A stretch of 64,000 nt of DNA from NCBI RefSeq assembly GCF_013408245.1, contig NZ_JACBYS010000004.1:62001-126000 (forward strand), in the 5' to 3' direction. The notes beneath the pieces are model-generated. The model was not told where the DNA came from and did not search any database. It saw only the letters and a list, made by a program, of their open reading frames with translations. The translations under genes were made by a program, and so were the position numbers. Source of the DNA: Duganella sp. 1224 (lineage in GTDB: Bacteria; Pseudomonadota; Gammaproteobacteria; Burkholderiales; Burkholderiaceae_D). Below are positions 17,182 to 23,943 of this stretch, piece after piece. The number at the start of each line of letters is the position of its first letter. Position 1 is the first letter of the stretch.

Positions 17182-17958
17182 ATGGGCTGGTCGGATGGAT
17201 ACAACTATCTGCGCAATGGCGCGGCCAGGCTGGCCGGCAACGAGGCGCCGCGCACCGATGGCGATCTGCCGCTGGGCGCGCGCATCGGCAGCGTGGTCGG
17301 CCTACAGCAGTCGCCGCTGCTGCGCGCCGCTGGCGCCGGTTCGCTGATCACGCTGCCGGACGCCAACGACACCCGCGTCGTGGCCGTGTCGCAGTTGCGC
17401 CTCAAGCAATCGGGCGGCCTGTACCGCTACTACCTGGACACCGGCGACAACGACGACAAGGAAAAGTTCCTGCAGGTCTACCAGAATGCCCGTGGCGAGG
17501 TCAGCGAGATCCTGTACTGCACCCAGCTGGCGCGCGTGATCCCGGAGACCGCCGCCGACCAGGACGCCTATACCGGCCAGTCGGGCGCCGGCCTGGGCGA
17601 CCGCAGCTATACGTTGTGGCGCGAGCAGCTGACCGGGCTGGATCTCGACCTGGACCTGATTTTCGGCGACAGCGACGGCGTCGACTACTGGCGCGATGCC
17701 GGTGACCCGGAAACGCCGTTCATGCCGCCATTCACCGGCACCGAGGTGCGGCTGGACGACGCCAGCGGCGGCACCGGCCTGCGCCAGGACCTGTATTTCA
17801 TGCCCTACGTGCGCGAACTGCGCGGCGGCGGCCACGAATATCTGCTGATCACGACGGAAATCATCCACAGCGTGAACGGCGATGCAAGCAAACGCGGGAT
17901 CCATGTGGACTTTGTGATCGGCATCCCGGTGGAGCAGCAACGCATCGTTATCCAATGA
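17182..17958 (+). CDS. DUF2491 (YjfK-like) protein
   Basis: 258 residues starting MGWSDGYNYLRNG; AAGGA sits 7 bases before the ATG. Features such as GEVSEILYCTQLARVIPETA and TYLLITTEIIHS-like text fit DUF2491, the family of E. coli YjfK. That family lies next to a PspA-like gene in enterobacteria, and the same pairing is seen here. Predicted soluble, mixed alpha/beta. Molecular function unknown. Confidence 0.8.
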   Translation: MGWSDGYNYLRNGAARLAGNEAPRTDGDLPLGARIGSVVGLQQSPLLRAAGAGSLITLPDANDTRVVAVSQLRLKQSGGLYRYYLDTGDNDDKEKFLQVYQNARGEVSEILYCTQLARVIPETAADQDAYTGQSGAGLGDRSYTLWREQLTGLDLDLDLIFGDSDGVDYWRDAGDPETPFMPPFTGTEVRLDDASGGTGLRQDLYFMPYVRELRGGGHEYLLITTEIIHSVNGDASKRGIHVDFVIGIPVEQQRIVIQ

Positions 17959-17988
17959 TGCGCAACTTTGAAACGAAGGAAGACTGAC

Positions 17989-18777
17989 ATGAGCAACTTG
18001 AATGGCTGGGGTTTGACCGCGCGCCTGATTTCCAAACATTTCGGTGCGCTGGGCAATCGCGTGTCCGAAGCGATCGCCAATTTTGATCCGGAAACCGCCA
18101 CCGAGGCCGACCGCGACCGTCTGGCCGACAACCTGCGCAGCGCCGCCCAGAAGCTGGCCGCCGCCCGCGCCGCCTTCGACAAGGAAGCGGCCGACGTGGT
18201 CCAGCTGCGCCAGCTGATCGCCACCGACGAGCAGGCCGCCGGCACGCTGGCCGAGCGCCTGGCCAGCGGCAAGATTTCCGAGTCCACCATCACGCTGTTC
18301 TGCGACGAACTGGAAAGCAACAAGGCGCGCCTGCCGCAGGAACTGCAGGAGGAAGCCGACGCCAGACAGTACATGAACGAGCTGCAAACCATCGTCGACG
18401 CGCTGTCGAAGCAGCTGGCCGAGTTCGACGCGCAGGCGAAGAAGGCGATGCAGGCGCTGGCCTCGGCGCGCGCCCAGCAGGATTTGCAACAGCTGCGCGC
18501 CGAGCGCCAGGCCCAGCTCAACGGCCTGCAGGGCATGCGCGGCCAGTCGAGCGCGCTGAGCGCCCTGACCCGCCGCGCCGAGGCCATCCGCAACGACGCC
18601 GAGGGCCTGCGCATCGTCACCGACATCGGCCAGAAGCCGCTGGACCAGGCCGCCGAACTGGAGGCGATCCGCAAATCGGTGAGCCAGCCGGCGCTGGGCG
18701 GCGAGTCGGCGCTGGCCCGCCTGCAACGCCTGTCGGGCCAGCCGGCGCAGGAGCCGCTGGCGCTTGCAAAGTCCTGA
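17989..18777 (+). CDS. PspA/IM30-like coiled-coil protein (YjfJ-like)
   Basis: 262 residues, almost entirely helical with long coiled coils (about 50-90 and 115-200, rich in Ala/Gln/Glu/Arg). The C-terminus SALARLQRLSGQ resembles the end of YjfJ/PspA-type proteins. ATG at 17989 is preceded by AAGGA at 8 bases; the in-frame start 7 codons earlier has none. The pairing with DUF2491 supports an envelope-maintenance role like PspA, but PspA membership is based on pattern and context only. Confidence 0.7.
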   Translation: MSNLNGWGLTARLISKHFGALGNRVSEAIANFDPETATEADRDRLADNLRSAAQKLAAARAAFDKEAADVVQLRQLIATDEQAAGTLAERLASGKISESTITLFCDELESNKARLPQELQEEADARQYMNELQTIVDALSKQLAEFDAQAKKAMQALASARAQQDLQQLRAERQAQLNGLQGMRGQSSALSALTRRAEAIRNDAEGLRIVTDIGQKPLDQAAELEAIRKSVSQPALGGESALARLQRLSGQPAQEPLALAKS

Positions 18778-18783
18778 TCCGGC

Positions 18784-18845
18784 TACAATATAGGGGGATT
18801 GCCGCCATCGTGGCGGCAGTCACCTATTATTAGATTGGAAAGAAT
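18784..18845 (+). promoter_or_regulatory. Leader of ybeD with a small hairpin
   Basis: TACAAT (18784-18789) is a candidate -10. Between it and the ATG lies a 7-bp hairpin, GCCGCCA-TCG-TGGCGGC. It lacks a T run, so it is not a clear terminator. No -35 at a normal distance. Confidence 0.35.
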
Positions 18846-19121
18846 ATGCGCGCCATCCCACCATCAGAGTCCCTCATCGAATACCCGAGCGACTTCCCGA
18901 TCAAGGTCATGGGGCCGACTCACGAAGATTTCGCCCCGACCATTATTCTGGTCGTGCAAAAGCATGACGCCGATTTTCACGAAGGCAAAATGGAAGTCCG
19001 TCCTTCGGCCAAGGGCAACTACACCGGCCTGACCTGCACCGTGCGCGCCACCAGCCGCGCGCAGCTGGACGCGCTGTACACCGAGCTGTCGGGCCACCCG
19101 ATGGTGAAAATCGTCATGTAA
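18846..19121 (+). CDS. ybeD: DUF493/YbeD family protein
   Basis: 91 residues, the family length: SLIEYPSDFPIKVMGPTHED, TIILVVQKHD, GNYTGLTCTVRATSRAQLDA. YbeD has an ACT-like fold related to the regulatory part of phosphoglycerate dehydrogenase and usually sits just before lipB-lipA. Here a LysR regulator and a glutathione transferase separate it from lipB. It abuts the LysR gene tail-to-tail with no gap. Confidence 0.92.
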   Translation: MRAIPPSESLIEYPSDFPIKVMGPTHEDFAPTIILVVQKHDADFHEGKMEVRPSAKGNYTGLTCTVRATSRAQLDALYTELSGHPMVKIVM

Positions 19122-20015
19122 TCACGTGTGCTGGCGCTGGAAGGCTTCGATCTCTTCCAGCAGCCAGCGGCGGAACGCCAGCACCTGCGGCTTGCCGGCC
19201 GCGCCGGGCGGCGTGACGAAGTAGTACTCGTCCGGACTGGGCGTGGCGATGTTGAACAGCCGCAGCAGTTGCCCGGAGGCGATCTCCTGCATCGCCACCA
19301 CATGGCGCACCAGCGCCACCCCGTTGCCGTCGGCGGCGGAACGGATCAGCATCGATAAATCCTCGAACAGCAGCCCGCCGGACGGTTCCGGCAGGTTGAC
19401 GCCGGCCGCCCGCAGCCACGGCGTCCAGTGCTCCACCGAGCGCAGCAGCGTATGCCGCGCCAGATCAGCCGGCGTGGCCGGCAGCTGCCCACCGCGATAG
19501 TGTGGACTCACTACCGGGTAATACACATCCCCCATCAGCCTCAGCACCACCATGCCCGGATAGTGGCCGCGCCCGAAGCGGATGCCCACGTCCACCCCCT
19601 CGCGCGCCAGATCCTGCATGTGGCCGCTCGATTGCAGCACCACCTCGATATCCGGATGCAGCTCGATGAAACGCCCCAGCCGCGGCGCCAGCCAGCGCGC
19701 GGCAAACGACGGTATCGAGGTGATGGTCAGCCGCTGATTGATGCTGGCCGCGCGCATGGCGTCGGTGGCGGCGGCGATGTCGGCGAAGGCCTTGCCGAGG
19801 AACTGGGCGAACTTCAGGCCGTCGTGAGTTATTTTCACCTGTCGGCCGTGGCGCACGAACAAGGCCCGGCCCAGTTCCTCTTCCAGGCCGCGCACCTGGT
19901 GGCTGATGGCGCCATGCGTCAGGTGCAACTCCTCCGCCGCGCGCGAGAAATTCTCGTGGCGGGCCGCCGCCTCGAAGGCGCGCAAGGCGGAAAAATTGGG
20001 CAGGCGACGCGCCAT
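19122..20015 (-). CDS. LysR-family (GcvA-like) transcriptional regulator
   Basis: 297 residues with an N-terminal winged helix (SALRAFEAAARHENFSRAAE, ELHLTHGAISHQVRGLEEEL) and a periplasmic-binding-like effector domain. The 'LPNFSALRAFEAAARH' start and HGAISHQVRxLE resemble the GcvA subgroup. It is divergent from the glutathione transferase gene with a 111-bp gap, the usual arrangement for a LysR protein and its target, so that gene is the likely target. The ligand is unknown. Confidence 0.92.
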   Translation of the reverse strand: MARRLPNFSALRAFEAAARHENFSRAAEELHLTHGAISHQVRGLEEELGRALFVRHGRQVKITHDGLKFAQFLGKAFADIAAATDAMRAASINQRLTITSIPSFAARWLAPRLGRFIELHPDIEVVLQSSGHMQDLAREGVDVGIRFGRGHYPGMVVLRLMGDVYYPVVSPHYRGGQLPATPADLARHTLLRSVEHWTPWLRAAGVNLPEPSGGLLFEDLSMLIRSAADGNGVALVRHVVAMQEIASGQLLRLFNIATPSPDEYYFVTPPGAAGKPQVLAFRRWLLEEIEAFQRQHT

Positions 20016-20126
20016 CCTGTGGATAACTATGTGAGTAAAACTAACAAGAATTGCGAAAATATACCGTTATACAGGCACTTACACAAGGTTTACCATGTGA
20101 ATAAATTTACCCAAGCCGGAGCCGCC
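20016..20126. promoter_or_regulatory. Divergent LysR / yfcF control region
   Basis: A 111-bp, comparatively AT-rich gap between divergent genes. It contains ATATACCGTTATAC (20060-20073), a partly symmetric block that could hold the LysR site. A clear T-N11-A box cannot be fixed by eye. Confidence 0.4.
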
Positions 20127-20753
20127 ATGCCGTTTCAACTGTACGTCGACAGCCTGTTCACCAGTCCTTATGCCCTGTCCGCCTTTGTGGCGCTGACCGA
20201 GAAGGGCCTGCCCTTCAGCGTGCAGACCGTGGATCTGGGCAGCGGCGCGCAGAAACGTTCACCCTACGCGGACAGGGCGCTCACCGCGCGCGTGCCGGCG
20301 CTGGTGGAGGGCGATTTCGTGCTGACCGAGTCCAGCGCCATCACCGAATACCTGGACGAGAGCTTCCCGCCGCCGGCATACATCGCGCTGTATCCGCGCG
20401 ACCGCCGCCAGCGCGCGCAGGCGCGGCAGATCCAGGCCTGGGTGCGCAGCGACCTGGTGCCGGTGCGCACCGAGCGCGATACCGAAACGGTGTTTTTCAG
20501 GAAGCCATGCGCGCCGTTGACCGAGCGCGCGCAGGATGCCGCCGCCAGGCTGGTCCATGTGGCCGAGCGCTTCGTGCAGGGGCCGCAACACCTGTTCGGC
20601 GACTGGTCGATTGCCGACACCGACCTCGCCATCATGCTGAGCCGGCTGGTGCGCAATGGTGACCCGGTGCCGGCCAGGCTGCGCGACTACGTCGATTTCC
20701 AGTGGCAGCGCCCGTCGGTGCAAGCCTGGCTGGCCCGCCACCAGCCCGGCTGA
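20127..20753 (+). CDS. yfcF: Glutathione transferase, YfcF type
   Basis: 208 residues. The N-terminal thioredoxin fold has SPYALSAFVALTEKGLPF, VPALVEGDFVLTESSAITEY (the cis-Pro and glutathione-binding ES pair) and the C-terminal part has RQIQAWVRSDLVPVRTER, DWSIADTDLAIMLSRLV and FQWQRPSVQAW. This matches the pattern I know for E. coli YfcF, a GST with disulfide-bond reductase or peroxidase activity. GGAG lies 5 bases before the ATG; a GTG ten codons upstream is also in frame. Confidence 0.9.
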   Translation: MPFQLYVDSLFTSPYALSAFVALTEKGLPFSVQTVDLGSGAQKRSPYADRALTARVPALVEGDFVLTESSAITEYLDESFPPPAYIALYPRDRRQRAQARQIQAWVRSDLVPVRTERDTETVFFRKPCAPLTERAQDAAARLVHVAERFVQGPQHLFGDWSIADTDLAIMLSRLVRNGDPVPARLRDYVDFQWQRPSVQAWLARHQPG

Positions 20754-20758
20754 CCAAC

Positions 20759-20836
20759 GTCATTCCGGCGCGGGCCGGGATCCATAGGCCGCGTGAAAGC
20801 CTGCGCAGCATGGATTCCGGCCTGCGCCGGAATGAC
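20759..20836. repeat. Dispersed GTCATTCCGGC palindromic element, copy 3
   Basis: Left end GTCATTCCGGCGCGGGCC with GGGATCCATAGG; right part CAGCATGGATTCCGGCC ending GCGCCGGAATGAC. It is the intergenic counterpart of copies at 5018 and 8321, between yfcF and lipB, and ends 15 bp before the lipB -10 element. Confidence 0.87.
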
Positions 20837-20850
20837 TTGGTGGTGTGCTT

Positions 20851-20856
20851 TATAAT
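20851..20856 (+). promoter_or_regulatory. lipB -10 element, predicting a leaderless message
   Basis: A perfect TATAAT ends 6 bp before the A of the lipB ATG (20863), so normal spacing puts the transcription start on the start codon. No good -35 is seen (17 bp upstream falls in the repeat, GGAATG), and there is no ribosome site before the ATG. Confidence 0.45.
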
Positions 20857-20862
20857 GTCGGC

Positions 20863-21522
20863 ATGACGTCTCCAACTTCCCCCGAGATCAAGCATCTCGG
20901 ACTAGCCGATTACGACAGCACCTTCGCCGCCATGCGGGCCTTTACCGACGCCCGCACGCCGGACACGCGCGATGAACTGTGGATCGTCGAGCATCCGCCG
21001 GTCTACACGCTGGGCCTGGGCGCCGATCGCGGCCACCTGCTGGCGGGGGCGTCGTCGATCCCGGTGGTACAGACCGACCGCGGCGGCGAAGTCACCTACC
21101 ACGGCCCCGGCCAGGTGGTGATTTACCTGCTGATGGACCTGCGCCGCAACAAGCCGGGCGGCAAGCTGTACGCGCGCCAGTTCGTGCATAAAATCGAGCA
21201 GGCGATCATCAATGTCTTGCAGGCGTATAATCTCGACGGTGAGCGCGTTGCAGGCGCCCCGGGCATCTACATGGCCGGCGGCGACCACCAAGGCGCCAAG
21301 ATCGCCGCGCTGGGCTTGAAGGTACGCGGCAATGGCTGCACCTACCACGGGCTGTCGCTGAATGTGGCGATGGACCTGGCCCCGTTTTCCTGGATTAATC
21401 CTTGCGGCTATGCCGGGTTGGAAACGACCGATATGCGCACCGTTGGCGCGCAGGCAATGCTGTCGGATGTGCAACAGCAGCTGGCCGAGGAATTAGTCCG
21501 CGTCCTGGCGGCAAACGAATGA
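20863..21522 (+). CDS. lipB: Octanoyl-(acyl-carrier-protein) transferase LipB
   Basis: 219 residues. Motifs: WIVEHPPVYTLGLGADRGHL, RGGEVTYHGPGQVVIYLLMD, the Lys in QGAKIAALG and the acyl-accepting Cys in INPCGYAGLETTDM. LipB moves octanoate from ACP to the lipoyl domains; LipA then adds sulfur. ATG at 20863 fits the family N-terminus; a GTG six codons earlier is in frame. It is 7 bp before lipA. Confidence 0.96.
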   Translation: MTSPTSPEIKHLGLADYDSTFAAMRAFTDARTPDTRDELWIVEHPPVYTLGLGADRGHLLAGASSIPVVQTDRGGEVTYHGPGQVVIYLLMDLRRNKPGGKLYARQFVHKIEQAIINVLQAYNLDGERVAGAPGIYMAGGDHQGAKIAALGLKVRGNGCTYHGLSLNVAMDLAPFSWINPCGYAGLETTDMRTVGAQAMLSDVQQQLAEELVRVLAANE

Positions 21523-21529
21523 AACCATT

Positions 21530-22504
21530 ATGACCACTGAAACCACCCTAGCTTACAACCCGAGCGAAAAGCAAAAAGGCGCCAGCAAGACCTCGCGCAT
21601 CCCGATCAAGATCGTGCCGGTCGAACAGGTCGAGCGCCTGAAGAAGCCGGACTGGATCCGCGTCAAGGCCGGTTCGCCAAACACGCGCTTCTACGAAATC
21701 AAGGAAACGCTGCGCGAGAACAAGCTGGTCACCGTGTGCGAGGAAGCCAGCTGCCCGAACATCGGCGAATGCTTCGGCAAGGGCACGGCCACCTTCATGA
21801 TCATGGGCGACAAGTGCACCCGCCGCTGCCCGTTCTGCGACGTCGGCCACGGCCGCCCCGACCCGCTGGACAAGGATGAGCCGACCAACCTGTCGCACAC
21901 CATCGCCAAGCTGCGCCTGAGCTACGTGGTCATCACCTCGGTGGACCGCGACGACCTGCGCGACGGCGGCGCCGCCCACTTCGTCGAGTGCATCTCCAAC
22001 ACCCGCGCGCTGTCGCCGAAGACGCAGATCGAAGTGCTGGTGCCGGACTTCCGCGGCCGCCTGGAAAAAGCGCTGGCCATCTTCGCCGACGGCCTGCCAG
22101 ACGTGATGAACCACAACCTGGAAACCGTGCCGCGCCTGTACAAGGAAGCGCGTCCGGGTTCGGACTACCTGCACTCGCTGAAGCTGCTGAAGGACTTCAA
22201 GGCCATGTACCCGAACGTCAAAACCAAGTCGGGCATCATGGTCGGCCTGGGCGAGACCGACGAGGAAATCCTGCAAGTGATGCGCGACATGCGCGAGCAC
22301 GATATCGACATGCTGACCATCGGCCAATACCTGGCGCCGTCCAACAGCCACCTGCCGGTGCGCCGCTACGTGCACCCGGACGTGTTCAAGATGTTCGAAG
22401 AAGAAGCCTACAAGATGGGCTTCAAGCACGCCGCCGTCGGCGCCATGGTGCGCTCCTCGTACCACGCGGACGAGCAGGCCCACAACGTGCTGGCCGCCGG
22501 CTGA
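21530..22504 (+). CDS. lipA: Lipoyl synthase LipA
   Basis: 324 residues. Auxiliary cluster cysteines C70, C75, C81 (CEEASCPNIGEC) and radical SAM cysteines C96, C100, C103 (CTRRCPFC) are intact, with the C-terminal MVRSSYHAD segment that supplies the serine ligand. It inserts two sulfurs into octanoyl groups of 2-oxoacid dehydrogenases and GcvH. A rho-independent terminator follows at once. Confidence 0.97.
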   Translation: MTTETTLAYNPSEKQKGASKTSRIPIKIVPVEQVERLKKPDWIRVKAGSPNTRFYEIKETLRENKLVTVCEEASCPNIGECFGKGTATFMIMGDKCTRRCPFCDVGHGRPDPLDKDEPTNLSHTIAKLRLSYVVITSVDRDDLRDGGAAHFVECISNTRALSPKTQIEVLVPDFRGRLEKALAIFADGLPDVMNHNLETVPRLYKEARPGSDYLHSLKLLKDFKAMYPNVKTKSGIMVGLGETDEEILQVMRDMREHDIDMLTIGQYLAPSNSHLPVRRYVHPDVFKMFEEEAYKMGFKHAAVGAMVRSSYHADEQAHNVLAAG

Positions 22505-22513
22505 TAAACAAAG

Positions 22514-22534
22514 GGCTCCGCAAGGAGCCTTTTT
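22514..22534 (+). terminator. lipA terminator
   Basis: GGCTCC-GCAA-GGAGCC stem-loop at 22514-22529 followed by TTTTT (22530-22534), 10 bp after the lipA stop. Confidence 0.9.
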
Positions 22535-22543
22535 GATCTGTAT

Positions 22544-22584
22544 CAGCACAGCCAGCTTGTGCTGGCAGATGTCCGGGCTAGAAT
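22544..22584 (+). promoter_or_regulatory. Toxin-antitoxin promoter with nested operator palindromes
   Basis: Two overlapping inverted repeats, CAGCACA-N7-TGTGCTG (22544-22564) and GCCAGC-N4-GCTGGC (22551-22566), overlap a weak -35 TTGTGC (22557-22562). The -10 TAGAAT is at 22579-22584 after a 16-bp spacer. Start would fall at about 22591, the first base of the antitoxin ATG. This is the usual layout for autoregulation by an antitoxin. Confidence 0.6.
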
Positions 22585-22590
22585 AAACCT

Positions 22591-22824
22591 ATGCCCACTT
22601 TCGACATCTCCGCAGCCCAACATGAATTCCTTAGCCTGCTTGAAGTGGCACGCCGGGGGGAGGAAGTCATGTTGTCCCAAAATGGCATGCCGGTCGCCAG
22701 ACTGACAGCCATGCCCGCTCACAGGCCGCTTAAATTTGGCACCATGAAAGGCAAAATCTGGATTGCCGAAGATTTTGACGCACCTTTACCTGACGAAATA
22801 CAAGCAGCCTTTGAGGGCAAATAG
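22591..22824 (+). CDS. Phd/YefM-type antitoxin
   Basis: 77 residues: FDISAAQHEFLSLLEVARRG then EEVMLSQNGMPVARLTAMPA, the Phd/YefM N-terminal DNA-binding fold, and a C-terminal tail (KFGTMKGKIWIAEDFDAPLP) typical of antitoxins that pair with PIN toxins. It would bind its own promoter and neutralise the toxin. The stop overlaps the toxin GTG start (TAGTG). No ribosome site is visible before its ATG. Confidence 0.92.
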   Translation: MPTFDISAAQHEFLSLLEVARRGEEVMLSQNGMPVARLTAMPAHRPLKFGTMKGKIWIAEDFDAPLPDEIQAAFEGK

Positions 22825-23201
22825 TGCGTCTGCTGCTGGACACTCACGTACTTCTTTGGTGCTTGCAAGGTAATCGTAGATTATCGAAGGCAGCGCGTAG
22901 CAAGCTTCTTTCGGCATCGGCGCTCTATATTAGTAGCGCATCGATCTGGGAACTGGCGATCAAAATCAACGCCGGCAAGCTGCAGCTCGATTTGAGTGAG
23001 CTGATATTACAGATCGCAGATATCGGCATGCTGGAACTCAGTATTTCATATCCCCACGCTGTTCAGGTAAAAAATCTACCGCGTATTCATCTTGATCCGT
23101 TTGACAGGATGTTGATCGCGCAAGCCACCTGTGAATCGATGACCCTGTTGACGGCTGATCGGCTTTTGCTTGCCTATTCGCCTCTGGTCGTACTGATTTG
23201 A
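22824..23201 (+). CDS. vapC: PIN-domain ribonuclease toxin (VapC type)
   Basis: 125 residues with all acidic PIN residues: D6 (LLLDTHVLLW), E43 (SSASIWELA), D91/D94 (HLDPFDRML) and D112 (LLTADRLLL). It begins with GTG overlapping the antitoxin stop, so the pair is coupled. Base composition is visibly more AT-rich than neighbours (rare TTA and ATA codons), which suggests horizontal acquisition. Confidence 0.93.
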   Translation: MRLLLDTHVLLWCLQGNRRLSKAARSKLLSASALYISSASIWELAIKINAGKLQLDLSELILQIADIGMLELSISYPHAVQVKNLPRIHLDPFDRMLIAQATCESMTLLTADRLLLAYSPLVVLI

Positions 23202-23245
23202 TGTTACACATCATCAAGCCGTGCCCGCGCATGACGGGACAGCCG

Positions 23246-23251
23246 TATAAT
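23246..23251 (+). promoter_or_regulatory. Candidate ung -10 element
   Basis: TATAAT 29 bp before the ung start, predicting a leader of about 23 bases. No convincing -35 is visible. Confidence 0.4.
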
Positions 23252-23280
23252 CGTTTGGTTGGCATCATCCGGGATCGAGA

Positions 23281-23943
23281 ATGAGTGTACGCATAGAGGC
23301 GTCATGGAAGCAGCGCCTGCAGGGAGAATTTGAACAGCCCTACTGGGAAGCCCTGACCTCCTTTGTGCGCGCGGAATATGCGGCCACGCAGTGCTGCCCG
23401 GCCGGCAAGAACATCTTCCGCGCCTTCGACCTGACGCCGTTCGACGACGTCAAGGTCGTCATCCTCGGGCAAGACCCATATCACACGCCCGGCGCCGCCA
23501 TGGGCTTCTGCTTCTCGGTCCCGGACGGCAATCGTCCGCAGCCCAGCCTGCAAAACATCTTCCAGGAACTGCATAACGATCTTGGCGTGGAGCGCCGCCA
23601 GACCGATCTCACCGACTGGGCCCAGCAAGGCGTGTTCCTGCTGAACAGCGTGCTGACGGTGCGCGCGAGGGAGGCCGGCTCCCATGCCAACCAGGGCTGG
23701 GAGATGTTCACCGACAGCGCCATCCGCGCGCTGTCGCAGCAGCGCGAACACATCGTCTTCATCTTGTGGGGCAGCTATGCCATCGCCAAGCGCGCGTTGA
23801 TCGACAGCCGCAAGCATCTGGTGATCACTTCGCCGCACCCGTCGCCGTTCTCGGCGCACAAGGGCTTCTTCGGCAGCAAGCCGTTCTCGCGCGCCAACGA
23901 TTACCTGGTGGCCAACGGTCAGCCGCCGATCCACTGGGCTTGA
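23281..23943 (+). CDS. ung: Uracil-DNA glycosylase
   Basis: 220 residues, family 1. Water-activating motif GQDPYHTPGAAMG (catalytic D65), uracil-binding FLLNSVLTVR and the HPSPFSAHKGFF loop with the catalytic His are intact. It removes uracil from DNA to start base-excision repair. Its last 25 bases overlap the end of the convergent HupE-like gene. Confidence 0.97.
   Translation: MSVRIEASWKQRLQGEFEQPYWEALTSFVRAEYAATQCCPAGKNIFRAFDLTPFDDVKVVILGQDPYHTPGAAMGFCFSVPDGNRPQPSLQNIFQELHNDLGVERRQTDLTDWAQQGVFLLNSVLTVRAREAGSHANQGWEMFTDSAIRALSQQREHIVFILWGSYAIAKRALIDSRKHLVITSPHPSPFSAHKGFFGSKPFSRANDYLVANGQPPIHWA

Noticed and set aside
22514..22566. Possible riboswitch after lipA
   Set aside because: The sequence resolves into a simple terminator followed by the toxin-antitoxin operator; no conserved riboswitch core is visible.
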